Of a DNA stretch of 14,884 bases, positions 1 to 6,476 are shown one piece after another. The stretch is from NCBI GenBank assembly GCA_964579725.1, contig CAZOHG010000079.1:1-14884 (forward strand), given 5' to 3'. The position numbers and the translations under genes are program-made. The notes under the pieces are model-generated. The model saw only the letters and a list, made by a program, of their open reading frames with translations. It did not search any database and had not been told where the DNA came from. Source of the DNA: CAZOHG01 sp964579725. Lineage in GTDB: Bacteria > Zhuqueibacterota > JdFR-76 > BMS3Abin05. Numbering within the stretch: position 1 is the stretch's first letter; every line of letters begins with the position of its first letter.

Positions 1-142
1 ATTTGCCATTGGGTGAAAGCACGGGACTTCCCACACGCCCCATGCTCCACATATCCTCCACCGTAATGGCGTGCCTGGGGGCAGAAACGCCCCAGGACAC
101 CGCCGTTAAGAGCAAAAAGGCCAGAAAGCACATCTTTTTCAT
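1..142 (-). CDS. S9-family (prolyl oligopeptidase-type) exported peptidase, N-terminal fragment
   Basis: Only the first 47 codons are in the window; the gene runs off the left edge. The ATG is preceded by GGAGG five bases upstream (positions 148-152), so the start is well supported. Residues 1-21 form a Sec signal peptide (MKKM, a hydrophobic core, then a small-residue stretch ending VSA). The mature start has the order ITVEDMW...GRVGSPVLSPNGK, which matches the opening of S9 peptidases (acylaminoacyl-/dipeptidyl-peptidase type: 'T.EDLW....R...P..SPDGK'), where the first blade of the beta-propeller begins. The catalytic alpha/beta-hydrolase domain is outside the window and cannot be checked. 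The role by family is cleavage of peptides in the periplasm or outside the cell. It is the first gene after the palindrome-rich gap, so it is probably transcribed from its own promoter. Confidence 0.72.
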   Translation of the reverse strand, partial: MKKMCFLAFLLLTAVSWGVSAPRHAITVEDMWSMGRVGSPVLSPNGK

Positions 143-217
143 GATTACCTCCGGGATTTTTTAAATGAAATCTTTAAAAAATGATTGATTTGAGATAGTA
201 TGAGAGTCCACTCCAAT

Positions 218-235
218 CAGGGACTGAAGTCCCTG
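218..235. repeat. Perfect palindrome, arms of 8 bp, loop GA
   Basis: CAGGGACT-GA-AGTCCCTG. On the + strand it is followed by TTTTT, so it would look like a terminator there, but no + strand gene precedes it. The two-base centre is the same as in the GC-rich palindrome 25 bases away, suggesting a common origin or recognition by one protein. Confidence 0.8.
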
Positions 236-259
236 TTTTTGTGGGTTTGCCCATTCAAA

Positions 260-279
260 CCCCGCCCTGAAGGGCGGGG
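260..279. repeat. Perfect GC-rich palindrome, arms of 9 bp, loop GA
   Basis: Arms CCCCGCCCT (260-268) and AGGGCGGGG (271-279), flanked on both sides by ATTCAA (253-258 and 282-287). It is not followed by a T-run on either strand, so a terminator role is unlikely. The form is typical of REP-like stem-loops bound by single-stranded-DNA (Y1-type) transposases, by analogy only. Confidence 0.8.
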
Positions 280-281
280 CT

Positions 282-368
282 ATTCAATCAAATACTGCCT
301 GTTCGTCCAAGTTGATTAATAAAGCAAGCTCAATGAATGTGTACGATTCAACAAAATAGCGCCTGTTC
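282..368. repeat. Imperfect 23-nt direct repeat pair inside the palindromic element
   Basis: Copies at 282-304 and 346-368, 64 bases apart. Both begin ATTCAA and end GCCTGTTC, with four mismatches between. The second copy's GCCTG also pairs with CAGGC at 380-384. They may be protein-binding or stem-forming subunits of the element. Confidence 0.5.
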
Positions 369-441
369 ACCCCGACTTTCAGGCAGAGAAAAAACACGCA
401 ATCTCTTTCTTAAGCTCTTTAGAGCTTTTTGGAGTGGACTC

Positions 442-871
442 ATTTTTGTCAAAAACCCCTTTTTCAAAATCAGATAAGCGTTAAACGGTGTATTTTGGTA
501 AACAAAAATTATTTTACCTACTTTTTCGTCTTTTGCGGTTCACGAATTCAACGGTTCCTCAGAGATAAAACGTCAGATTAATATGAAATTTAAGGAATTC
601 TATTGAAAAAAGCAAAGTGATTTTTAAGTGGTGGAAAAGCAAAAAGGGATTGTAAAAAAAGTGGCACAAGATTACGAAGACGTCACAAACGGCCCCAAAA
701 CGGAAATCCCGAAAATCAGCCTCAAATTCAGCGGCAAGCCCACCCCAGGCAGGCGGGGTCGTCGTTGCACTGTTTATTTTACGTTGCGTCACGAAACGGC
801 CTTTGCCGGACCAGTCCTTTGGATGGTGTCGAAAAACAGAGCGGTCAGCACATTGCCTTTTGCGCTGCCTC
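442..871. other. Intergenic stretch, AT-rich, no supported gene
   Basis: Between the end of the exported-protein gene and the palindromic element. The part from 442 to about 660 is strongly AT-rich. Short open frames exist on both strands (559-1068 minus, 628-930 plus), but both run into the antisense or alternate frame of the real gene upstream and show no domain, signal peptide or convincing ribosome site. I see no terminator hairpin after the stop at 872. Confidence 0.5.
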
Positions 872-1870
872 TTATTTGTTTCTTTCCCTGCCAATTTGTT
901 TGGGTTGAAAAATCCAACCGGCACCGATGAGGAAAAATCTCGGGGCAGCCGAAGCATGAAAGAGATTAACCTGGTACAAACGCAGGTGAAGCAGCCATTT
1001 TTTCCGTACTTGCAGTTGCACGCGAAACGAGGGCCGCAGGCCGGACAGGCGAGGAAGCCGCTCGCCAAAATAGATCACACCCACCCACACGGAAGACAAA
1101 TGGTCGGTGGACTGCCAGGCGACACCGGAGGTCAGGGCACCGTAAGGAACGATCAAAAATTTAAGGCCGACAGAAAAATGACCAACGGGCCGTCCCCAGA
1201 AACCGGCATACGGAATGAAAGGCAGACCATACGCCGACCGATCGGCGCACCAGCCATTTTCCTGATAAAAGCCGGCAAAACCAACCGCAAATCCGCCTCG
1301 GCTAAAAGAACCTTTCCCCTCTAACCGCCACAGGTAGGTGCTGTAGGGTACCCAGTAAGGACGAGGCGGGATCTCTTCCCAGCACTCACAGCAGCCAACT
1401 CCTTCGTCCAGATTGAAGGATTTTGCAAAGGCGGCCGTTACCTCCAGACGCTTCGACACAGCCTTCGCTTCCAAAAGAATGGGAGCGTACGTAGAATTTT
1501 CGGTTTTGTAACGACTTCCCAAAAGACTGACGGCGTACGAAAACCGCTTTTGGTGAGGGGCAGACGACCGCTGGCACACAACGTGTCCGTTCTTTCGGAC
1601 CAATTTTTTTATTTTTGAAAACGGATAAAATTTTGGAGGGGGATCGTAAAAAAGGCTGACCTTTTGCGGATCAAAGACAACGCCATCCTTTTTGATTTGT
1701 ACAATTTTCCCAACCACACGTTCACCGTCAGTTAATTCCAGAACGGCTTCTTTTCCTAACAGAGATGCGAATTTGCGTGATATTTGGGCGTGAGCCGGTT
1801 GAAAAAGAGCCAAAAAAGAAATCAACACGAACAAAAAGCGGAGATAGTGTTTTGAAGCGGCAAAAAACAC
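872..1870 (-). CDS. Exported protein with short beta-rich N-domain and probable outer-membrane beta-barrel
   Basis: I do not recognise a named family. The start chosen is GTG at 1870, which has AGGAAGG nine bases upstream and gives a normal ~28-residue signal peptide ending QPAHA. An alternative TTG at 1906 overlaps the preceding IspH stop as TTGA and would add 12 residues. After the signal peptide, roughly 50 residues of the form LLGKEAVLELTDGERVVGKI...DGVVFDP resemble a small Sm-like or SH3-like beta-barrel. The remainder alternates polar and aromatic or glycine residues (GFAVGFAGFY, SVGLKFLIVPYGAL, VWVGVIYFG), as in outer-membrane strands. A CCECW cluster lies in one loop. It sits last in a tight cluster after IspH and is likely co-transcribed. 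Its function is unknown; the envelope location is inference. Confidence 0.7.
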   Translation of the reverse strand: MFFAASKHYLRFLFVLISFLALFQPAHAQISRKFASLLGKEAVLELTDGERVVGKIVQIKKDGVVFDPQKVSLFYDPPPKFYPFSKIKKLVRKNGHVVCQRSSAPHQKRFSYAVSLLGSRYKTENSTYAPILLEAKAVSKRLEVTAAFAKSFNLDEGVGCCECWEEIPPRPYWVPYSTYLWRLEGKGSFSRGGFAVGFAGFYQENGWCADRSAYGLPFIPYAGFWGRPVGHFSVGLKFLIVPYGALTSGVAWQSTDHLSSVWVGVIYFGERLPRLSGLRPSFRVQLQVRKKWLLHLRLYQVNLFHASAAPRFFLIGAGWIFQPKQIGRERNK

Positions 1871-1902
1871 GGAGACAGCCCTTCCTTTTCTCCGAACCAA
1901 AA

Positions 1903-3105
1903 TCAACTTTTCACCATTTTCTTCAAATCCATTCCAATGAGTTCAAACAACCGTTCGATGACCTCGCCCAAGAGGCTGTTGGGAGTAGAAGCGCCTGCGG
2001 TGACGCCAATTTTTACAGGCGGTTTCGGCAACCAGTTTTTTGCGATTTTTATTTCGCCCGTAGCTGCGTGACGAAAACGAATGGTCCGGGCATCCAGCAA
2101 AAAATCGGCGGATTCAATTTGAAAGGTGGGGACCCATTCCGAAGCAATCTCCGTTAGATGGCCGGTGTTGCTGCTCTGAAATCCCCCCACCACAACCATC
2201 ACATCCACTTTTTTCTCCTTGACCAGTTCCAGCACGGCATCCTGTCTGTCCTGCGTGGCGCTGCAAACCGTGTCGAAATTGCGGAAATGCTTATCTAAAT
2301 TCTCTTGCCCGTAGCGGTCAATCATGGCCTGACGAATCATCTCGGCAATTTTCAGCGATTCGGTCCGAAGCATGGTGGTTTGATTGGCCAGTCCGATTTT
2401 TTGCAGGTCCCTTTGCGGATCAAAATGAGGCGAAGCGGCTTTTCGAAAATGCTTTAGAAAAGTCTCCCGCCCGGAGCCGGTTCGGATAAATCTGCAGACG
2501 ATTTCAGCCTCCTGTTCATTCAAAACCACCAGATAGTTTTTGGCGTGAGAGACGGTGGCCCGCGTTTCCTCATGATCGTATTTTCCGTGAACCAGCACGG
2601 TAAATCCGTTCCGAACGTAGCTTTCTACCCGTTTCCACACGGAAATCACGGAGCCGCAGGTGGTGTCTACGAGGATACAATTTTGTTGTTTCAGAAGTTC
2701 CAAAGTGTGAAGGGGGACCCCAAATGCGGGAAGGACCACCACATCCTCTTCTGAAATAAAGGAGTAATCCTCTTTACCGGCTTCAGGAATCGGCAAAATC
2801 CGGATTCCCATCTCCCGGAGTTGCCGGTTCACAAACGGGTTGTGGATCATATCGCCGACCAGAAAAATCCGACGATCGGGAAACTTTTTACGGGCCTGGT
2901 AGGCGTAATCGACGGCCCGCTCCACACCGTAACAGAACCCGAATTCACGGGCAAGGTAGAGGGTGACCTTACCCGCCGAAAGAACGTTGCCGTGCGCTTT
3001 CAGATAAGAGACTAAACCGCTGGTAAAATCACGCTGAAGCTGTGGGGCAATTTTGTCTCGTATTCCCAGACCCCTTCGGAAAATCTGGTTTTCAGGGTGG
3101 CTCAT
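1903..3105 (-). CDS. ispH: 4-hydroxy-3-methylbut-2-enyl diphosphate reductase (long form)
   Basis: Last enzyme of the MEP isoprenoid pathway. It reduces HMBPP to IPP and DMAPP with an Fe-S cluster in the cytoplasm. The three cluster cysteines are visible: C58 in REFGFCYGVERAV, C150 in LVDTTCGSV and C281 in FDTVCSATQ. Substrate-pocket signatures are present too: H88 in DMIHNPFV, HG at 173-174 with HEE at 178-180, SSN at 311-313 and GVTAGAS at 367-373. The 400-residue length with an N-terminal extension fits the cyanobacterial/plant-like long class rather than the ~310-residue E. coli type. I chose ATG 3105 because AAGGAAG precedes it and it begins 11 bases after the reductase stop. An in-frame ATG at 3177 would overlap that gene by 61 bases. 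It is probably translated from the same mRNA as the reductase upstream. Confidence 0.96.
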   Translation of the reverse strand: MSHPENQIFRRGLGIRDKIAPQLQRDFTSGLVSYLKAHGNVLSAGKVTLYLAREFGFCYGVERAVDYAYQARKKFPDRRIFLVGDMIHNPFVNRQLREMGIRILPIPEAGKEDYSFISEEDVVVLPAFGVPLHTLELLKQQNCILVDTTCGSVISVWKRVESYVRNGFTVLVHGKYDHEETRATVSHAKNYLVVLNEQEAEIVCRFIRTGSGRETFLKHFRKAASPHFDPQRDLQKIGLANQTTMLRTESLKIAEMIRQAMIDRYGQENLDKHFRNFDTVCSATQDRQDAVLELVKEKKVDVMVVVGGFQSSNTGHLTEIASEWVPTFQIESADFLLDARTIRFRHAATGEIKIAKNWLPKPPVKIGVTAGASTPNSLLGEVIERLFELIGMDLKKMVKS

Positions 3106-3116
3106 TTCTTCCTTAA

Positions 3117-4058
3117 TTAATGGGCTGTCGACACAATGCGATCGATTTCCACAATTTCTTCGTGGGTCATTTTCCATTCAAAGGAACGGGCGCTTTCCTC
3201 GATTTGTTCCGGGCGCTTGGCGCCACAAATCGCCGAGGTCACTGCCGGATGGGCCAGCACCCAGGCGACAGCCAGTTGGGCCGCCGTGTAGCCGCGTGTC
3301 TCCGCGTAATTTTTCAGTGCTCTGGCAATGGCAATATTCCGCGCAAAATTCTTCCCCTGAAACAAGAAATTTTCCGCACGAAAATCATTGGGTTCAAATT
3401 GAACCGGCGCTACGTATTTTCCGGTGAGGAGTCCCATGGCCATGGGACTGTACACCACGACGCCCACATTTTTTTCCTGACACAAGGGCAGAAGCTGGAC
3501 TTCCGTGTGGCGCGTCAGCAGATTGAGAAGGGGTTGCAGCGACACCACCGGCCCGTAGGACAAATACTCCCGAAGCTGGTCAGGTGAGAGATTGGAGGTA
3601 CCGATGTAGCGAATTTTCCCCTCTTTGACCAGATCCAAAAGCGTGCCCATCGTTTCGGCCACGGGTGTGTTGGGATCAGGACGGTGAATCTGGTACAGAT
3701 CAATCACATCGGTGTTCAGGCGGCGCAGGCTGTCCTCCACGGCCTGGCGGATGTAAGCGGGACTCAAATCCGCCCACACGGTGTTCCCGTCGGCTGACCA
3801 GCGATTGCCCACTTTGGTGGCTACAATGACTTCTTTGCGGCGATTTCCAAGGGCCTTGGCCAGCACTTCTTCCGCATGCCCCCGGCCGTACACATCGGCC
3901 GTGTCAAAAAAATTAATGCCCAAATCCAATGCCCGACGAATCGCCGCAACGGAATCCTCATCCTCGACGCGGCCCCAACCCCGGGCACCGATGGCCCAGG
4001 TTCCGAAACCGATGACCGAAATTTTCAAATCCGAGGTACCCAATTGACGATAGTCCAT
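3117..4058 (-). CDS. Aldo/keto reductase
   Basis: An NAD(P)H-dependent oxidoreductase of the AKR TIM-barrel superfamily, 313 residues, a normal length. In this numbering the catalytic tetrad is complete: D52 and Y57 in FFDTADVYG, K82 in VATKVG and H125 in YQIHRPD. The cofactor-binding part appears near the C terminus as SAICGAKRPEQIEES. The middle (YIGTSNLSPDQL, VVYSPMAMGLLTGKY) is closest in style to the IolS/YhdN-type (AKR11-like) reductases. The substrate cannot be told from sequence. The start is ATG 4058 because AGGAGG lies seven bases upstream; the ATG at 4064 would abut the Shine-Dalgarno. It is first in the reductase-IspH-exported protein cluster, separated by 77 bases from the radical SAM gene before it. 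Confidence 0.92.
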   Translation of the reverse strand: MDYRQLGTSDLKISVIGFGTWAIGARGWGRVEDEDSVAAIRRALDLGINFFDTADVYGRGHAEEVLAKALGNRRKEVIVATKVGNRWSADGNTVWADLSPAYIRQAVEDSLRRLNTDVIDLYQIHRPDPNTPVAETMGTLLDLVKEGKIRYIGTSNLSPDQLREYLSYGPVVSLQPLLNLLTRHTEVQLLPLCQEKNVGVVVYSPMAMGLLTGKYVAPVQFEPNDFRAENFLFQGKNFARNIAIARALKNYAETRGYTAAQLAVAWVLAHPAVTSAICGAKRPEQIEESARSFEWKMTHEEIVEIDRIVSTAH

Positions 4059-4065
4059 TGTCATC

Positions 4066-4071
4066 CCTCCT
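4066..4071 (-). promoter_or_regulatory. Shine-Dalgarno of the aldo/keto reductase; decides between two ATGs
   Basis: AGGAGG on the minus strand. Spacing is seven bases to ATG 4058 but only about one base to ATG 4064, so the downstream ATG is the likely start. Confidence 0.7.
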
Positions 4072-4135
4072 AAATATTACATGGCATTATTTTACTCGTG
4101 GTTTGCTCCCTCAGGTTCAAATCGGAACGATCCTT

Positions 4136-5248
4136 CTATTTTACCCATTCAAACACCGCTTTGTCTAACATTTTCGGGAGCGGACATTGGCGCAAAACCG
4201 GTTTCCGAAAAGCGTATTCCCACACTTCCGGGCTTTCCATACAAAAATAAACCGTTACGTCAGGAGCGCGATTTTTGACCCATTCCACCATTTTTCGGAA
4301 CATCTTTTGGCGAATGGGGCGAAAATAGCGCAGCTTACCGTCTTTCCCCGAGAGCAGTTCCCCTAACACAATTCGGCTGTCCGGGTGATTCTCCCGGATG
4401 ACGCGATCCATTGGTGCCGGATAACGGAGCGCACCCAGACTGATCCAGGCAATGTTTTCGGGATGAACGGCCTCGAAAAGCCTGTCCACGGTTTCGCGGT
4501 AGCCCGTTTCCCAATCGGGGTAGTGGATCATGGGATCGAAATGGAACCCCAAACGGTAACCAGCGGCATCTACTTTCTTTGCTGCCTCAAGCCGCTCGCT
4601 TAAAGAAGGGGCATTTTTTTCTTCCGTACGAATGATTTCATCCGGGTTCAACGACCAGGAAACCACAACCTTGCGCCGGTGGTCCAGATGAAGCAGGTTT
4701 TCGATTTGTGTGGTTTTGGTTTTGAGTTCCAAAATGGCATTTTTTTGCTTCACGAAAAACGGCACCAGTTTCTCGCTCATGTGTGTGAGATGTTCCAGCG
4801 TGAGGCTGTCCGTCAGTTCGCCCGTGCCGATTCGGTAGAGGGGAAATTTGCACTTGCCCAAAACCTGCTCCAGTTCCCGAAAGGCATCCTCAATGTTCGT
4901 GTACACCACCATGAACGGGATGTTCAAATAGCCCTGCAAAATACAGTAGGTGCAGTTGACGTCGCAGTTGGTGGCCACATTGAGAAAGTAGTACCCGCAG
5001 CAGACGTAGTTTTGTGTGCCCGGGCAGGGTTTGAGAAATTTCCCGGACTGTTTAGCCAGCGCCAGTGTGCGTTTCGCTTCGGAGGCGGGAATCCCCGCCT
5101 CCCGGACTTTCTGGGCTTCTTCCTCGACGGTCGCAATTTTCCGAACCGGAATTTCTTCCAACCGACTCAAAATTTCCTGCGTCCAGGGTAAATGCCACAC
5201 CCGCTCTTCCACAAGAATTTTTTCGGGGAAGTATTTTTGGTAGGCCAT
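4136..5248 (-). CDS. Spore photoproduct lyase-like radical SAM protein (SPL family), probably not a true SPL
   Basis: A 370-residue radical SAM protein. The [4Fe-4S]/SAM motif is C95, C99, C102 in NCDVNCTYCILQ, the CxxxCxxC spacing used by the SPL/COG1533 family. Upstream cysteines C75, C83 and C84 (KPCPGT, VCCGY) may hold another metal or be structural. The frame RIGTGELTDSLTLEHLT (139-155) lines up with the SPL segment that in Bacillus carries the hydrogen-donor cysteine, but here that position appears to be Glu. The tyrosine that follows the third cluster cysteine in Bacillus is Ile. Both comparisons are from memory of the family. The remainder keeps family-type strands (VVVSWSLNP, GYRLGFHFDPMIHY). 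Its ATG overlaps the stop of the ParB-domain gene (TAATG), with GGAGGAG inside that gene, so the two are translationally coupled. The likely role is an unknown radical reaction, perhaps on nucleic acid. Confidence 0.85.
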   Translation of the reverse strand: MAYQKYFPEKILVEERVWHLPWTQEILSRLEEIPVRKIATVEEEAQKVREAGIPASEAKRTLALAKQSGKFLKPCPGTQNYVCCGYYFLNVATNCDVNCTYCILQGYLNIPFMVVYTNIEDAFRELEQVLGKCKFPLYRIGTGELTDSLTLEHLTHMSEKLVPFFVKQKNAILELKTKTTQIENLLHLDHRRKVVVSWSLNPDEIIRTEEKNAPSLSERLEAAKKVDAAGYRLGFHFDPMIHYPDWETGYRETVDRLFEAVHPENIAWISLGALRYPAPMDRVIRENHPDSRIVLGELLSGKDGKLRYFRPIRQKMFRKMVEWVKNRAPDVTVYFCMESPEVWEYAFRKPVLRQCPLPKMLDKAVFEWVK

Positions 5249-6219
5249 TAAATCTCCTCCCAGAGGCGGCCGAGCGCCTGCAATTTGCCCGAAGCCACCA
5301 CGTCCTGCAATTTGCTCACGATTTCGGCAAAATCCTGTTCCGTCCGAAAGCTGAATTCCAGACGGAATTTATCGCCCTCAAAATTTGGAGGCGGTCTTAA
5401 CTGGACAACCGGCGGTAAACGCAAATCACGCACAATCTGCCGAAAACGCTCGTCCGTCTTTGAAAAATACGGGTAGCGCCAGCGCCGCAGCACCGTCCGT
5501 ACCTCCTGCGTTTTTTGTCCGAGCGAATGCGAATCCCTTTTCCAGATGGTTTGGATTTCCTCTTTTTTCAATACCTCCGCCAGGGACAGTTCTTCCCGGA
5601 GAGCCACGTCGCGCAAAAGAGTGAAAAATTCCTTCTGGCGATTTTTGCCCAAATTGAGCGCCTTGAATAGCCGTGTGAGCAGCACGCGGCTTTCACTGTC
5701 CAGAGCAGGTAGAAATTCAAACAGATCAAAGGTGAGTGCGTCCCTGGCAATGGCTTCCTGCACCTCCGGCTCGTAATCCGGAATGGCTGCCAGCCAGGTT
5801 AGCCATTTTCGATTGGAGCCGATTTTCAAAACAGGAAACCAGTCGTGAACGAGGCTTTCCTCCGAAACCCCGAACAAATGCCCGAGCTTCTGAATAATTG
5901 TTGCTTTTTCCACCCAGTTGAAAGGCCGAAGCGCCAGATTTTCGAAAAGAACCCGTTTGTAACGCTCCAATTGCCAATCCGCTTTGGCGGGGAGGATTTC
6001 CGCCACGAGTGTCTGCCAGCCCAAAAGGCGAGCCGCTTCGAGGCGTCGGAAACCGGACAGCACCCGAAATTGTCCGTCCGGTCTTTTTTCCACCCAAATC
6101 GGCTGAATTTGCCCAACCGCTTGCAACGACTCCTGCAGAACCGTCACATCAAAAAAATAGCTCATGCAATACGTTTTATCCGATTGAGCAATCGATTCAA
6201 TTGGAATAGTTTTTTTCAC
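5248..6219 (-). CDS. ParB N-terminal domain protein coupled to the radical SAM gene
   Basis: 323 residues. Residues 5-80 have the ParB/Spo0J N-domain pattern: I.SI, SLQAVGQIQPIWV, then the nucleotide-binding GFRR-type box LSGFRRLEAARLLGW (54-68). ENLALRPFNWVEKA (93-106) matches the following conserved helix of ParB proteins, and residues 108-175 resemble the ParB helix-turn-helix part (LFGVSEESL...AIPDYEPEVQEAI). The C-terminal 150 residues are unrecognised. The start is GTG 6219 with AGGTGG nine bases upstream. A chromosome-partition job is not supported: no parA is adjacent, and the gene overlaps a radical SAM gene instead. More likely it is a DNA-binding or CTP-binding partner of that enzyme; this is inference. 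The 257-base upstream gap suggests it heads its own operon, but no clear promoter was found. Confidence 0.82.
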   Translation of the reverse strand: MKKTIPIESIAQSDKTYCMSYFFDVTVLQESLQAVGQIQPIWVEKRPDGQFRVLSGFRRLEAARLLGWQTLVAEILPAKADWQLERYKRVLFENLALRPFNWVEKATIIQKLGHLFGVSEESLVHDWFPVLKIGSNRKWLTWLAAIPDYEPEVQEAIARDALTFDLFEFLPALDSESRVLLTRLFKALNLGKNRQKEFFTLLRDVALREELSLAEVLKKEEIQTIWKRDSHSLGQKTQEVRTVLRRWRYPYFSKTDERFRQIVRDLRLPPVVQLRPPPNFEGDKFRLEFSFRTEQDFAEIVSKLQDVVASGKLQALGRLWEEI

Positions 6220-6476
6220 CTTCTATTTCCACCTAATTTTTTCTATTTTTATTTTTCTTACTGCTCCGCACTCGCACAGATGGGGGTAACTTCAAGCGAA
6301 GCACGCCCCATTCTCCGCGTAAACTCACGGCGCACTTTAAAGATAAGGCATTTTAGGGGGAAAATCACGAAATTTTAGGCGTGTTTTGCCGGGGTGGGAA
6401 CTCAGGAAGTTTAGCCCAAAGACCGTTGGATTCCCGACTGTTGCGCTCCAAACGTTTGCCGATTTAGGGGACCTTT
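6220..6476. other. Intergenic gap between the secreted-protein operon and the ParB-domain gene
   Basis: It should hold the end of the secreted-protein transcript and the promoter of the ParB-radical SAM pair. I see an AT-rich stretch just before the GTG start (6222-6262) but no hairpin terminator and no unambiguous -35/-10 pair. Confidence 0.4.

Larger units (their letters stand above)
204..441. repeat. Palindrome-rich MITE/REP-like element with 13-bp terminal inverted repeats
   Basis: The two ends are a perfect 13-bp inverted repeat: GAGTCCACTCCAA at 204-216 and its complement at 429-441. Inside are three perfect short-loop palindromes. Arms CAGGGACT/AGTCCCTG lie at 218-235, arms CCCCGCCCT/AGGGCGGGG at 260-279, and arms AAGCTCT/AGAGCTT at 412-427. 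An imperfect 23-nt direct repeat (282-304 and 346-368, 19 of 23 identical by my count) ends in GCCTGTTC. There is no open reading frame of note inside. The structure resembles a non-autonomous mobile or REP-type element of the kind mobilised in trans by a transposase, but no transposase is in the window and no target-site duplication is obvious. It could instead be a structured 5' region of the downstream peptidase gene. Confidence 0.5.

Noticed and set aside
412..430. Hairpin plus T-run as a plus-strand terminator
   Set aside because: No plus-strand gene precedes it. It is better explained as one of the palindromes of the 204-441 element.
204..441. CRISPR-like array
   Set aside because: The repeats are inverted rather than regularly spaced direct repeats, there are only two imperfect direct copies, and no cas gene is present.
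628..930. 100-codon plus-strand frame beginning with a Lys-rich stretch
   Set aside because: It runs antisense into the exported-protein gene, shows no recognisable domain, and all neighbours are on the minus strand.
559..1068. 169-codon minus-strand frame overlapping the end of the exported-protein gene
   Set aside because: Half of it lies in an alternate frame of the better-supported exported protein, its composition is Cys/Phe-rich and disordered, and it has no ribosome site or domain.
3177..3177. Upstream ATG at 3177 for ispH
   Set aside because: It would overlap the aldo/keto reductase by 61 bases and add a non-conserved 24-residue stretch. ATG 3105 has a Shine-Dalgarno and gives the usual ~400-residue long form.
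4136..5248. Genuine spore photoproduct lyase
   Set aside because: No sporulation context, and key catalytic positions appear substituted. Kept as an SPL-like family member only.
5248..6219. Chromosome partition ParB with parS function
   Set aside because: No parA neighbour and no 16-bp parS-type palindrome was seen near it. The C-terminal part does not resemble the ParB dimerisation domain.
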